A stretch of 23,347 bases of DNA from a virus, in IMG/VR virus record IMGVR_UViG_3300001589_000122, positions 4,303 through 27,649 of that record; one strand, written 5' to 3'. A model generated the notes under the pieces. That model had not been told where the DNA came from. It made no database searches and saw nothing but the letters and a program-made list of their open reading frames with translations. This document shows positions 11,908 through 18,702 of the stretch, piece after piece. How positions within the stretch are numbered: the stretch's first letter is position 1; every line of letters begins with the position of its first letter. The position numbers and the translations under genes were made by a program.

Positions 11908-12646
11908 GCTCCTCGCTTAATAAATATTGTTTATGTGTTTCACAGTTCGGTTTATGCGGACAGAAATGACAATGCTTTCCTGCTACATATTCAGGCTCCT
12001 CTATAAAACACGCTTGTATTTTTGGCTTCAGCCAATTCAAACCCCAATGTGCTAAGTCATCAGCAAATATAGTATCGCTTCTAATAGGACCGTCTTTGTG
12101 CCAACTTCTCGGCTGAACAATTACAGTCTCTACACTTTTCTTATCGGAGTACCTTGATAGAGCCATTAATCCGTAAGCTCTAAGTTGTAAATTATCCTCA
12201 ACTTGAACTGGATATTTTCCGGCTTTGTAATCTATTATTATTATCTTATCTTTTTGTAGTATTAAAATATCTGTAGTTCCCCAAAGATCAGGGTGTATTT
12301 CTGAGCCGTCTAGTTTTTCTTCAATTAATAATTTACTGCCTTCCTCTTCATTTATTCTTTTAACAACATACTCGCAATACATATCAGAAGCATCAATCAT
12401 AGTCTGATCAACAGTTACTATGTGACCTTCGTATTCTACTTCTCTATTTAACCAATACTCATGAAAGTCTATGCCTTCTAAATTTCCCTGTAATCTCATC
12501 TCATTCATTTCGTGATTTACACTTCCTTCCCATGCCGCATAACTTCCTGTATTTGGATAACCTTGACTGGCTTGTATTGAGGCTGAGCATTTTGTTGATC
12601 TTGATAATCCAGAAGGACTAACTTTTGCATGACTTGTTACTGGCAT
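11855..12646 (-). CDS. Cas4-like PD-(D/E)XK nuclease (DUF2800-like)
   Basis: This 263-residue nuclease belongs to the PD-(D/E)XK superfamily. Catalytic motifs are D in LWGTTDILIL (about residue 127) and D-x-K in IIIDYKAGK (about 138-140), with a downstream QLRAYGL helix carrying the usual QxxxY. One cysteine near the N-terminus (C20) and three near the C-terminus (C226, C229, C235) match the 4Fe-4S cluster layout of Cas4/AddB-type nucleases. Such proteins process DNA ends to produce single strands for annealing. The gene's ATG overlaps the stop of the HTH gene before it. Together with the ATPase and SSB it forms a phage recombination set. Confidence 0.8.
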   Translation of the reverse strand: MPVTSHAKVSPSGLSRSTKCSASIQASQGYPNTGSYAAWEGSVNHEMNEMRLQGNLEGIDFHEYWLNREVEYEGHIVTVDQTMIDASDMYCEYVVKRINEEEGSKLLIEEKLDGSEIHPDLWGTTDILILQKDKIIIIDYKAGKYPVQVEDNLQLRAYGLMALSRYSDKKSVETVIVQPRSWHKDGPIRSDTIFADDLAHWGLNWLKPKIQACFIEEPEYVAGKHCHFCPHKPNCETHKQYLLSEEHDEEKKRRVVAAINSKK

Positions 12647-12840
12647 TAATTGTCTTGTGTTACTTTTTTAGATTCTTCATATTTAACTATGTCTTCTTCG
12701 AGATACCGAATTGCATTACCAAACTTATGAAAGTCTGGACCCTCTCCTTTGTATCTCCATGTATCTAATGTCTTAACTGATATGCCGCCCAATCGTTCGG
12801 CACATTTTTCTCTATTGTAGTAAATTTTTTGGCTGCTCAT
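12646..12840 (-). CDS. Excisionase/AlpA-like helix-turn-helix protein (64 aa)
   Basis: This 64-residue protein has the MerR-type small HTH pattern: REKCAERLGGISVKTLDTWRYKGEGPDFHKFGNAIRYLEEDIVKYEE at about 10-56. The final 'xaIrYleeDivkye' part is the usual end of AlpA and excisionase-like proteins. These bend DNA and either help integrase excise a prophage or regulate promoters. As the first gene of the leftward replication operon it could do both: control the divergent promoters next to it and assist excision at attP about 1 kb away. No strong ribosome site is seen; GAGGA is spaced rather far from the ATG. Confidence 0.75.
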   Translation of the reverse strand: MSSQKIYYNREKCAERLGGISVKTLDTWRYKGEGPDFHKFGNAIRYLEEDIVKYEESKKVTQDN

Positions 12841-12880
12841 GTGTAGTAATTAGTCCTCGTAAGATGATATGATAACTTAA

Positions 12881-12898
12881 TTGTTTTATAAAAAACAA
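12881..12898. promoter_or_regulatory. Inverted repeat and possible promoter region between divergent operons
   Basis: TTGTTTT (12881-12887) and AAAACAA (12892-12898) are perfect complements in the 120-147-base gap between the leftward HTH gene and the rightward DUF1289 gene. On the minus strand TTGTTT with TTATCA 17 bases downstream resembles a weak promoter for the leftward operon, overlapping the repeat. A repressor or the HTH protein could bind here. AT richness makes this tentative. Confidence 0.35.
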
Positions 12899-12987
12899 GT
12901 AGAGCAGATAAAATAAATTAAATTAGTTTTACTTTTGCTCTTAAATAAAAGAATTATAAATTGAAAACAATAAGAGACAGTTTGAAA

Positions 12988-13266
12988 ATGGAAGGCAAAA
13001 GTTCTTCACTAGAAGACTGTCCTTGCATATCAGTTTGTACTTTAAGTTTTTTAACTCCTGATAATGACACTTGTATTTGTGGAAGGACCATGAAAGAAAT
13101 TTCAGAATGGAATTGTCTTGATGTTGTTGGAAAGAAAGAAATAGTAATGCGGTGTATAACAGACAAAAATTCTTATCCTAGACAGAAGCTAACTTTTTTA
13201 GCAGAAGACAATGACTTAACTGTTAATGAAGCTAAGAATGTATTTGTATTAAAGAGGACAAAATAA
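12988..13266 (+). CDS. DUF1289-like cysteine protein
   Basis: This is a protein of 92 residues. The segment CPCISVCTLSFLTPDNDTCICGRTMKEISEW is the pattern of DUF1289: CxCxxxC, then CxCGRTxxEIxxW. This small family is common in proteobacteria, and its cysteines probably bind a metal or iron-sulphur cluster. A C-terminal extension of about 45 residues is not part of the usual short domain. I choose the ATG at 12988; a TTG at 12961 would add nine residues, and neither has a strong ribosome site. It heads a rightward run of small genes before attP. The biochemical role of the family is unknown; a host origin is likely but not shown here. Confidence 0.72.
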   Translation: MEGKSSSLEDCPCISVCTLSFLTPDNDTCICGRTMKEISEWNCLDVVGKKEIVMRCITDKNSYPRQKLTFLAEDNDLTVNEAKNVFVLKRTK

Positions 13267-13365
13267 ATGCGAAAGATAGAAAATATCCGTGATCATATTG
13301 AGTTGTGCAATATGATCAAACAAAAAAATAAAACCAAAGTTAAGAGAAAAGGAAGTGGCAGGTAA
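13267..13365 (+). CDS. Small basic peptide (32 aa)
   Basis: This frame starts on the base after the previous stop codon and encodes 32 residues, strongly basic in the second half (KQKNKTKVKRKGSGR). AGAGGA lies upstream of the ATG inside the preceding gene, and the end overlaps the next gene's GTG by eleven bases. Such spacing supports a real gene, but the peptide is too short to be sure and no family is recognised. Confidence 0.45.
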   Translation: MRKIENIRDHIELCNMIKQKNKTKVKRKGSGR

Positions 13366-13495
13366 GGGAGATAGACCACGCCCATTTTCTGTAGACAAGG
13401 ATACTTACTCAGATAATTGGGATAGGATTTTTAAGAAAGATAAGGAGAAAGATGACAAAGAAAAAAACGGTACTACAAAAACAAGTAGCCGGTAA
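13355..13495 (+). CDS. Small phage protein of the 'GKGDxPRP' type (46 aa)
   Basis: This 46-residue protein begins at a GTG. Its first part, AGKGDRPRPFSVDKDTYSDN followed by WDRIFKK, matches a short protein widespread in tailed phages whose consensus is roughly 'GKGdxpRpfsv...xNwdxIFgkk'. I know of no established function. After this core it continues with a lysine-rich tail that runs 44 bases into the next gene in another frame, so the tail may be a by-product of the overlap. AAAGGA lies near the GTG. It sits just upstream of the DUF3310 gene, a pairing I consider typical of phage genomes. Confidence 0.7.
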   Translation: MAGKGDRPRPFSVDKDTYSDNWDRIFKKDKEKDDKEKNGTTKTSSR

Positions 13496-13670
13496 TCATT
13501 ATAAAGAATTAGCAATAGAGCCGATAGAATTTATCTTGGGTAATAATCTTTCTTATTGTTGTGGCAATGCTATTAAATATATTTCTAGGGATAAAGGGTC
13601 CAGAGTAGATGATTTGAGAAAAGCTATTCATTACCTAGAAATGGAAATAGATTTAGTTTTAAAAGATTAG
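13452..13670 (+). CDS. DUF3310 family phage protein
   Basis: This 72-residue protein is of the DUF3310 family, sometimes annotated as a nucleotide kinase-like protein in phages. The signature is clear: HYKELAIEPIEFILGNNLSYCCGNAIKYISRDKG at residues 16-49, then DLRKAIHYLEMEID, where the 'HY...iePiefi...N..kYi.R' positions are all kept. GGAGAAAG precedes the ATG. It is likely linked to nucleotide metabolism or to control of it, but no activity is established from sequence. Its stop codon lies nine bases before the left integrase arm repeats, so it is the last gene on that side of attP. Confidence 0.82.
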   Translation: MTKKKTVLQKQVAGNHYKELAIEPIEFILGNNLSYCCGNAIKYISRDKGSRVDDLRKAIHYLEMEIDLVLKD

Positions 13671-13679
13671 CTATAAATA

Positions 13680-13701
13680 TCGACACTAAATCGACACTAA
13701 G
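13680..13701 (+). repeat. Left integrase arm-type sites: two tandem 11-bp repeats
   Basis: ATCGACACTAA occurs twice in direct tandem (13680-13690 and 13691-13701). The same ten bases, ATCGACACTA, recur as another tandem pair at 13914-13935 on the other side of the tRNA-like core. Paired direct repeats on both sides of a core in attP are typical of arm sites bound by the N-terminal domain of lambda-type integrases. Confidence 0.75.
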
Positions 13702-13743
13702 AAAAAAACAAAAACAATTTATTTTAATTTTTGTTGGTATATA

Positions 13744-13788
13744 TGGTGAGTCCGTTCGGGTTCGAACCGAAGACAATTCCCTTAAAAG
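13744..13788 (-). other. attP core: 3' half of tRNA-Lys(UUU)
   Basis: Read on the minus strand this is a tRNA from the anticodon loop to CCA: loop CTTTTAA (13788-13782, anticodon TTT), stem strand GGGAA, variable loop TTGTC, T arm TTCGG-TTCGAAC-CCGAA (13771-13755), acceptor strand CGGACTC (13754-13748), then A and CCA. The 5' half is absent: the bases before the loop do not complete the anticodon stem. This is what an attP looks like when a phage integrates at a tRNA gene and restores its 3' end. The host target is therefore inferred to be a tRNA-Lys(UUU) gene. Phage genes on both sides show the site is not split, so this genome is in the unintegrated form. Confidence 0.85.
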
Positions 13789-13897
13789 AAGATTATAGTT
13801 GTTTATTTAATAAGTCTACGCCTAATTTTTTTTTATTATTTATTGCACAGCCTCAAATATCGTGCTAATTTATACCCATTAGTCATGAGGAGGATAT

Positions 13898-15034
13898 ATG
13901 AATACTAAGAATAATCGACACTATATCGACACTACAAAGACGGACAAAACTTTTAATAAGTTAAAGATAAGAAATCAAAACAACAAAATTTCTTATACGC
14001 TTGTCTGGTATTTAAATGGGAAAAGAAAAACAAAAACCATTCCACTTAAATTTAAAGACGAAGGTATTGCCTCTATTAGAAATAGAGCAATTAAAATGTA
14101 TGAAACATTAATAGACATACAAGAAGGAACTATTCCTGACCCTGCAGAAAATATATCTATTAATTATGAAGAATTATTTAATGATTACATTGAAGATTGC
14201 AGGTCAAGAAGTGTCACTGAAAAACACATAGAAGATTCCAAAAGGAATTATAATAATTGGGCGAAATCTTCTATAGGTAATATCTATGTTAGTGACTTAA
14301 AAAGAAAACATATAAAAGATATTTTTAAAAAAGTATCTAAACATAGCAAAACTGTAGCAAACAAAACCTTAAAGACTATTGTTGCTTCATTAAATTTTGC
14401 TGTAGATGAAGAGACTTACGGAATTGATTTTAATGTAGGCTCTAAAATAAAAGCTCACCCTGACATTAAAATTAAAAGATCATATACGGAGCTAGAGAAA
14501 GCAGCGATATTTAATGAACTGCACAGCATTGAATTAAATAATCCAGAAAGATATAGGACTGTTGGTTTTATTTGGCTGCTTGTTTTAACTGGAGCAAGAA
14601 AGGGAGAAATTTCTAAAGCTCGTTGGGAATGGATTAAAGATAATAAAATTATAATACCAGTTGATCAGCATAAGACCGGACAGAAGACCGGAGAAGAAAG
14701 AGTTATTTATTTAAATGAACCGGCTATGCAAGTTATTAATAAACTATCCACTATTTACCCTAGACCAGACACAATTACCGGAATAGGAACACCATATAAG
14801 TTATGGAAGAAAGTTATTAATAAATGTAACTGTCCTGATATAAGGCTGCATGATCTTAGACACAGCTTTGCTACTATGTGTATATCAGCTAACATTTCAA
14901 CAAGACAAGTAGGAGCTTTGTTAGGTCACAAGAGTTTAGCTTCAATGCAAAGATACGGAGAAGTTACACCACAAATATCTTCAAACAATGTTAAGTTAGC
15001 GGCTGATGTTATCAACGCTCAAATCATTAATTGA
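13898..15034 (+). CDS. int: Tyrosine recombinase (phage integrase)
   Basis: This 378-residue integrase catalyses site-specific recombination between attP and the host site. The N-terminal arm-binding region is followed by a SAM-like core-binding domain (about 90-180) and the catalytic domain. The catalytic residues are R234 (TGARKGE), K259 (QHKTG), H318 and R321 (LHDLRH), H344 (LLGHKS) and the nucleophile Y353 (MQRYGEV). The length is normal. AGGAGG precedes the ATG. Possible promoter elements TTGCAC (13843) and TAATTT (13866) are 17 bases apart. The first codons overlap the right pair of arm-type repeats (13914-13935), so integrase bound there could repress its own gene. The 3' end overlaps the convergent nuclease-like gene by 39 bases. 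Confidence 0.95.
   Translation: MNTKNNRHYIDTTKTDKTFNKLKIRNQNNKISYTLVWYLNGKRKTKTIPLKFKDEGIASIRNRAIKMYETLIDIQEGTIPDPAENISINYEELFNDYIEDCRSRSVTEKHIEDSKRNYNNWAKSSIGNIYVSDLKRKHIKDIFKKVSKHSKTVANKTLKTIVASLNFAVDEETYGIDFNVGSKIKAHPDIKIKRSYTELEKAAIFNELHSIELNNPERYRTVGFIWLLVLTGARKGEISKARWEWIKDNKIIIPVDQHKTGQKTGEERVIYLNEPAMQVINKLSTIYPRPDTITGIGTPYKLWKKVINKCNCPDIRLHDLRHSFATMCISANISTRQVGALLGHKSLASMQRYGEVTPQISSNNVKLAADVINAQIIN
13914..13935 (+). repeat. Right integrase arm-type sites: two tandem 11-bp repeats within int
   Basis: ATCGACACTAT (13914-13924) and ATCGACACTAC (13925-13935) repeat the left pair in the same orientation with only the last base changed. They lie inside codons 6-13 of the integrase gene, where they encode RHYIDTT. 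Conservation of the DNA repeat inside coding sequence argues that it is selected as a binding site. Confidence 0.75.
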
Positions 15035-15445
15035 TTTTATTAATGATTGGTAGCTATCAGTTTTTTCAAGTTCTTCAGTAGATAGAGTGATCTTAGTAGC
15101 AGGATAATTAGAGGGAATATAAGTAATTATATTTAATGGCATACAATAGAGAGCATAGATGTCTATACTATTTTCTCCGTTCTCACCGTAAAGACGGTCT
15201 TTTGTATGCCTCCCTCTTCTAAGATCAAATTGCCAACCTACCCTTCGAGCAACGCCTCCTCTTTCATAGAGTCTTTCGTTACCTTTAGTTTTAACCTGAC
15301 ATTTTAAAATCTTATCTTCATGCTCAAAAAGAATATCAGCATGAGAACCATGAGGAACTATTGATACGGTATCTGAATATAATGCAAGATGACTAGCAAC
15401 TGCAAACTCTCCGCTTCTTCCTAACCTTTCGGTCGATCTACCCAT
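14996..15445 (-). CDS. PD-(D/E)XK endonuclease-like protein (149 aa)
   Basis: This protein of 149 residues shows the pattern of small Holliday-junction-resolvase-like or restriction-like nucleases: E13 in the first helix (SGEFAVASHL), D37 in GSHADILFE and Q50-x-K52 in KCQVKTKG. These three motifs fit the E...D...(E/Q)xK active site of the PD-(D/E)XK fold. The substrate is not evident. Its start overlaps the stop of the large virion gene upstream by one base and its end overlaps the integrase gene on the other strand. It is probably the last gene of the late operon; a role in DNA trimming, resolution or degradation of host DNA is possible. Confidence 0.72.
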   Translation of the reverse strand: MGRSTERLGRSGEFAVASHLALYSDTVSIVPHGSHADILFEHEDKILKCQVKTKGNERLYERGGVARRVGWQFDLRRGRHTKDRLYGENGENSIDIYALYCMPLNIITYIPSNYPATKITLSTEELEKTDSYQSLIKSINDLSVDNISR

Positions 15446-18400
15446 TAATCAAATTGTGTTTGTTTATCTTCAAAGTATTTTTGCATTAGCTCAGGGTCTT
15501 CGGCTAATAGTAATTGTCTTGCAGCGTTATTGAATTGCTGCATAGTATTTTCAAGAATATAAATTTTTATTCCCTTACTAGCATTTTGAAATCCACTAGA
15601 AAGTATAATGTTTCTAATCGCATCTTTTGTGTTTAAATTTTTATTTAATTCCAACATTCTTGAATATTGAAAAGGATTTAATTCTATGTTGCCCATTTTT
15701 CTTGAAGGGTTACGAGGGGTAAATCCAATGTCATAAAAAGTATCAAACACAATATCTTTTTTATCTTCTGAGTAACTATAAGGAGTAAATGGTCCACCAA
15801 AACTAGGGTCCCTTTTTTGTATCTCGCCAAACATATTTCTTCTTGGAGCAAGATCAGTTTTAGTGTCACCAAAGTAAGGTATTCGTTGTATTAAAGTATC
15901 TGTTATTGTTCTTGCATCTCTAAGAACATCATCATCATATTGTCCACCATGTGCAAAAATTGTTGGGACAAACGAACCTGCAAATCTCTGAACAAATCTA
16001 TCACCATATCTTGCAGGGTCAGTTAAAACTTTAACAGCCTCACTTAAACCGGACATAAAAGTTTTATTAGTTAAGTTATTAGCTACAGAACCTACAATCA
16101 TAGCTGAGACTTTTCCTGCCTCTAACTCTAAATCTTTTGTTTCGTCTTGAGAATTGTTTACATATTTTCCAACTTCGTTTAAATCAGCAGCAATACCAAA
16201 CAAAATTCCTATAGGTTCAAATCTATTATATTTGTAATAAAAATCACCAATTTTAATTGAGTACGGTTCCCAACCTCTATCTCTGTTTCTTTGTACTCCG
16301 TTAGCGTCAAGAGGCTCTCCCTCTTTAGAAGCTCCTGCTCCAGTTATAACTCCTGAATTTGCTAAAAATCCAACCCCTAACATTGTAGAAGAACCCATAA
16401 CTAATCTGCTTGTAACTACATCTCTTTCAATTCCACCTTTTTTATAGGAGTCTTGAAATCTTTTAGTCATTAAACCAAAGGGACTTCTATCGATTGCATA
16501 CTTAACAATATTAATTGGAGTACGAACGAAGGGAAGTATGAATCTCATAGCAGGAAAAACCCTGTTCATCTTATTAATAGCCTGTCCAAAGCCGCCTACT
16601 TTATTTGTAAAGGTTTGGTATCTTCCTACTTCCAAAGCATCAAACTCAATGTCTTTACCTATTGGAGAATTAAGAGGGTCGTCTCCATGTTTCTTAACAA
16701 GTTGAGCAGCATAGTTCCAACCCTTTCTTTCTTTCGCAGCCTTTCTCATAGCTTGACCCCATATCTCTTGTCGATAAGCAATCGTCTTAAAAAACATATC
16801 TTCAGCAACTAACATTCTGCTTGGCGTTCTAACAATTTTTCCACCTATACCGCCTATAGATTTTTGTCTTGCTAGTTCTAATTTTGTAGTTGAATCCATT
16901 ACTGCATTTTCATCAAATACAGTTTTACCAAAAACTTTTAAACCTTCTAAATGTCCTAAGATTGTTCCAACTAACCTTGCAGCAGCTTCACTATATGTAA
17001 CTCGTTCCCCACCAGTAAGCATTTTAGGTGTACCCTTAATCGCAGCTCCAAAATATTCTAATGGTCGCATCAAGGCTGTAAGTTCGTTTGAAGAAACATT
17101 AACTAAATGTGTAGAAGGTGAAGACAATAATGAGTTAATCCAGAACTCTTGAATTTTATTTAATAATGTAGGGTTTTCTAATCCTGCTATATATTTTATA
17201 GCTGCATCAACATCACCGTCAAAAGCCTCAAGGTTTCTAGCTATTATTTCAGGAGAGAGCTTTGTATTTTTAGCATTTTCTAAAAATTCTTTTTGTGCTT
17301 GTGTTCTGATTTTTTCATCAGGGTTTCTTGATATTTCTCTTAACGCTCTTAAAGTTCTTCCTGCTTCCGCTCTAGCTCCTGCACTAACCTCATGCACTGC
17401 TGACACTTCGTTGCTCATTTTTTTAAAATTAAAATGATCTATTTCTCTTACTGTTCCGTTATCAATTTTAGCTAAATATATTTTTCTAGCCTTTGCTAAA
17501 TCTTCAGCCAAAGTTCTTTCTATCTGTCTAATTCTTGTTATTTCTACATCATTAAACGCTGTACCTTTTGGTGTATTAATAATGTCGTCAACAGTCCAAC
17601 CTAATTCATTTGCTCGGTCGTTTAATTTTTCACCATTCCTACCAAACTCTTGACGACCTCTTCTTTGATTAAAATATTGATCGCTGTCATCTGCTAAATC
17701 TATATATTCTTGTTTGGCTTTTTTATTCGTTCCTGTTTTATCAAGATTTATATTAGCTGCTTTGTTAGGGTCTGTTGTTGGAGTAGGTCCAATAGGTGAA
17801 GAGGGAGTTCTGCTTCCTGCTCCTGTAAATGTAGGACCAACTATTTCAGGTTCAGGAACTCTTGGACCAACTATTGGACTAGGTGGACCTACTTCTTCAT
17901 CTGCTGCTCTTTTACTAGCGTTCTTATCTATTTCCCCAGACGCTTTTTCCGGTCGGTCGTCCACTTTTTTAAACTTACCTCTTATTTTGCCTAGAGACTT
18001 TATAACACCCTCTACCGCAATACCCATTCCTGCTCCTTCAATAGCCATTTTTAAACGACCCTCAGCAACAGTGTCATCATCATCTGCTTGTAACCATTCA
18101 GTAAATTCATTAGGAGCAAGGTCTTGAATAAGGTTTGATAATCTTTCTTCGTCAGGACTAAATGCCATTTGTTCAGCAATGACACCGGCTGAAGTATATT
18201 TAGTAAATTTACCAACTTTGGTAACAGGGTCTAATTTCTTTAATTTACTAAGTTTGGATAATGCTTGTATGCCTTTTAATGTTCCAGTGTAAGGAACTAA
18301 AAATCCTGCTGCATCTCTTACAAAACTACCTAGCATATTAGTAGGTTCGGCAACTTCAGGAAGATCAGGTAAATCAACATAACCTCCAGTTACATCTCTT

Positions 18401-18693
18401 ACCAAATCTGAAGTTCCTTGAATTGTATCTCTAGCAGCTCCACCAACAACTCTAAAAGTATCTTCTAAAAAACTAACATCATTAGGGTCTTCGGCTTGTG
18501 GAGTGTTATTTAATATGACTGGTGAATTTAAATCTATTCCTGATAAATCTATTTCTTCATCTAGCGAAATATCTGATAAATCTATTTCTTCATCTAATGA
18601 AATACCTGATAAATCTATTTCTTCATCTAGCGAAATATCTGATAAATCTATTTCTTCATCTAATGAAATACCTGATAAATCTATTTCAGCCAT
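15445..18693 (-). CDS. Large virion protein, probably internal/ejected (1082 aa)
   Basis: At 1082 residues this is the longest gene of the window and lies at the end of the late operon, where short-tailed phages usually keep large internal proteins that are ejected into the host. The N-terminus holds five 11-residue repeats (EIDLSGISLDE / EIDLSDISLDE) forming a highly acidic stretch of about 55 residues. After a proline-rich linker (about 250-310), the rest is a long helical protein with Ala/Arg-rich stretches (EVSAGARAEAGRTLRALREI) and several hydrophobic or glycine-rich segments (for example about 770-800) that might contact membranes. I see no clear lysozyme or transglycosylase motif. The virion role is inferred from size, position and composition. 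Confidence 0.65.
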   Translation of the reverse strand: MAEIDLSGISLDEEIDLSDISLDEEIDLSGISLDEEIDLSDISLDEEIDLSGIDLNSPVILNNTPQAEDPNDVSFLEDTFRVVGGAARDTIQGTSDLVRDVTGGYVDLPDLPEVAEPTNMLGSFVRDAAGFLVPYTGTLKGIQALSKLSKLKKLDPVTKVGKFTKYTSAGVIAEQMAFSPDEERLSNLIQDLAPNEFTEWLQADDDDTVAEGRLKMAIEGAGMGIAVEGVIKSLGKIRGKFKKVDDRPEKASGEIDKNASKRAADEEVGPPSPIVGPRVPEPEIVGPTFTGAGSRTPSSPIGPTPTTDPNKAANINLDKTGTNKKAKQEYIDLADDSDQYFNQRRGRQEFGRNGEKLNDRANELGWTVDDIINTPKGTAFNDVEITRIRQIERTLAEDLAKARKIYLAKIDNGTVREIDHFNFKKMSNEVSAVHEVSAGARAEAGRTLRALREISRNPDEKIRTQAQKEFLENAKNTKLSPEIIARNLEAFDGDVDAAIKYIAGLENPTLLNKIQEFWINSLLSSPSTHLVNVSSNELTALMRPLEYFGAAIKGTPKMLTGGERVTYSEAAARLVGTILGHLEGLKVFGKTVFDENAVMDSTTKLELARQKSIGGIGGKIVRTPSRMLVAEDMFFKTIAYRQEIWGQAMRKAAKERKGWNYAAQLVKKHGDDPLNSPIGKDIEFDALEVGRYQTFTNKVGGFGQAINKMNRVFPAMRFILPFVRTPINIVKYAIDRSPFGLMTKRFQDSYKKGGIERDVVTSRLVMGSSTMLGVGFLANSGVITGAGASKEGEPLDANGVQRNRDRGWEPYSIKIGDFYYKYNRFEPIGILFGIAADLNEVGKYVNNSQDETKDLELEAGKVSAMIVGSVANNLTNKTFMSGLSEAVKVLTDPARYGDRFVQRFAGSFVPTIFAHGGQYDDDVLRDARTITDTLIQRIPYFGDTKTDLAPRRNMFGEIQKRDPSFGGPFTPYSYSEDKKDIVFDTFYDIGFTPRNPSRKMGNIELNPFQYSRMLELNKNLNTKDAIRNIILSSGFQNASKGIKIYILENTMQQFNNAARQLLLAEDPELMQKYFEDKQTQFD
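18539..18688. repeat. 66-bp tandem repeat at the start of the large virion gene
   Basis: Two full 66-base units (18539-18604, 18605-18670) are identical and a partial third follows (18671-18688). Each unit is itself made of two 33-base halves that differ in a few bases. On the protein level this gives alternating GISLDE and DISLDE versions of an 11-residue repeat. Identity of the long units points to recent duplication and to likely copy-number variation. Confidence 0.9.
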
Positions 18694-18702
18694 TGGGAAT
18701 GA

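Noticed and set aside
13744-13788. A functional tRNA gene
   Set aside because: Only the 3' half is present; upstream bases do not provide the D arm, the 5' acceptor strand or the second anticodon stem strand.
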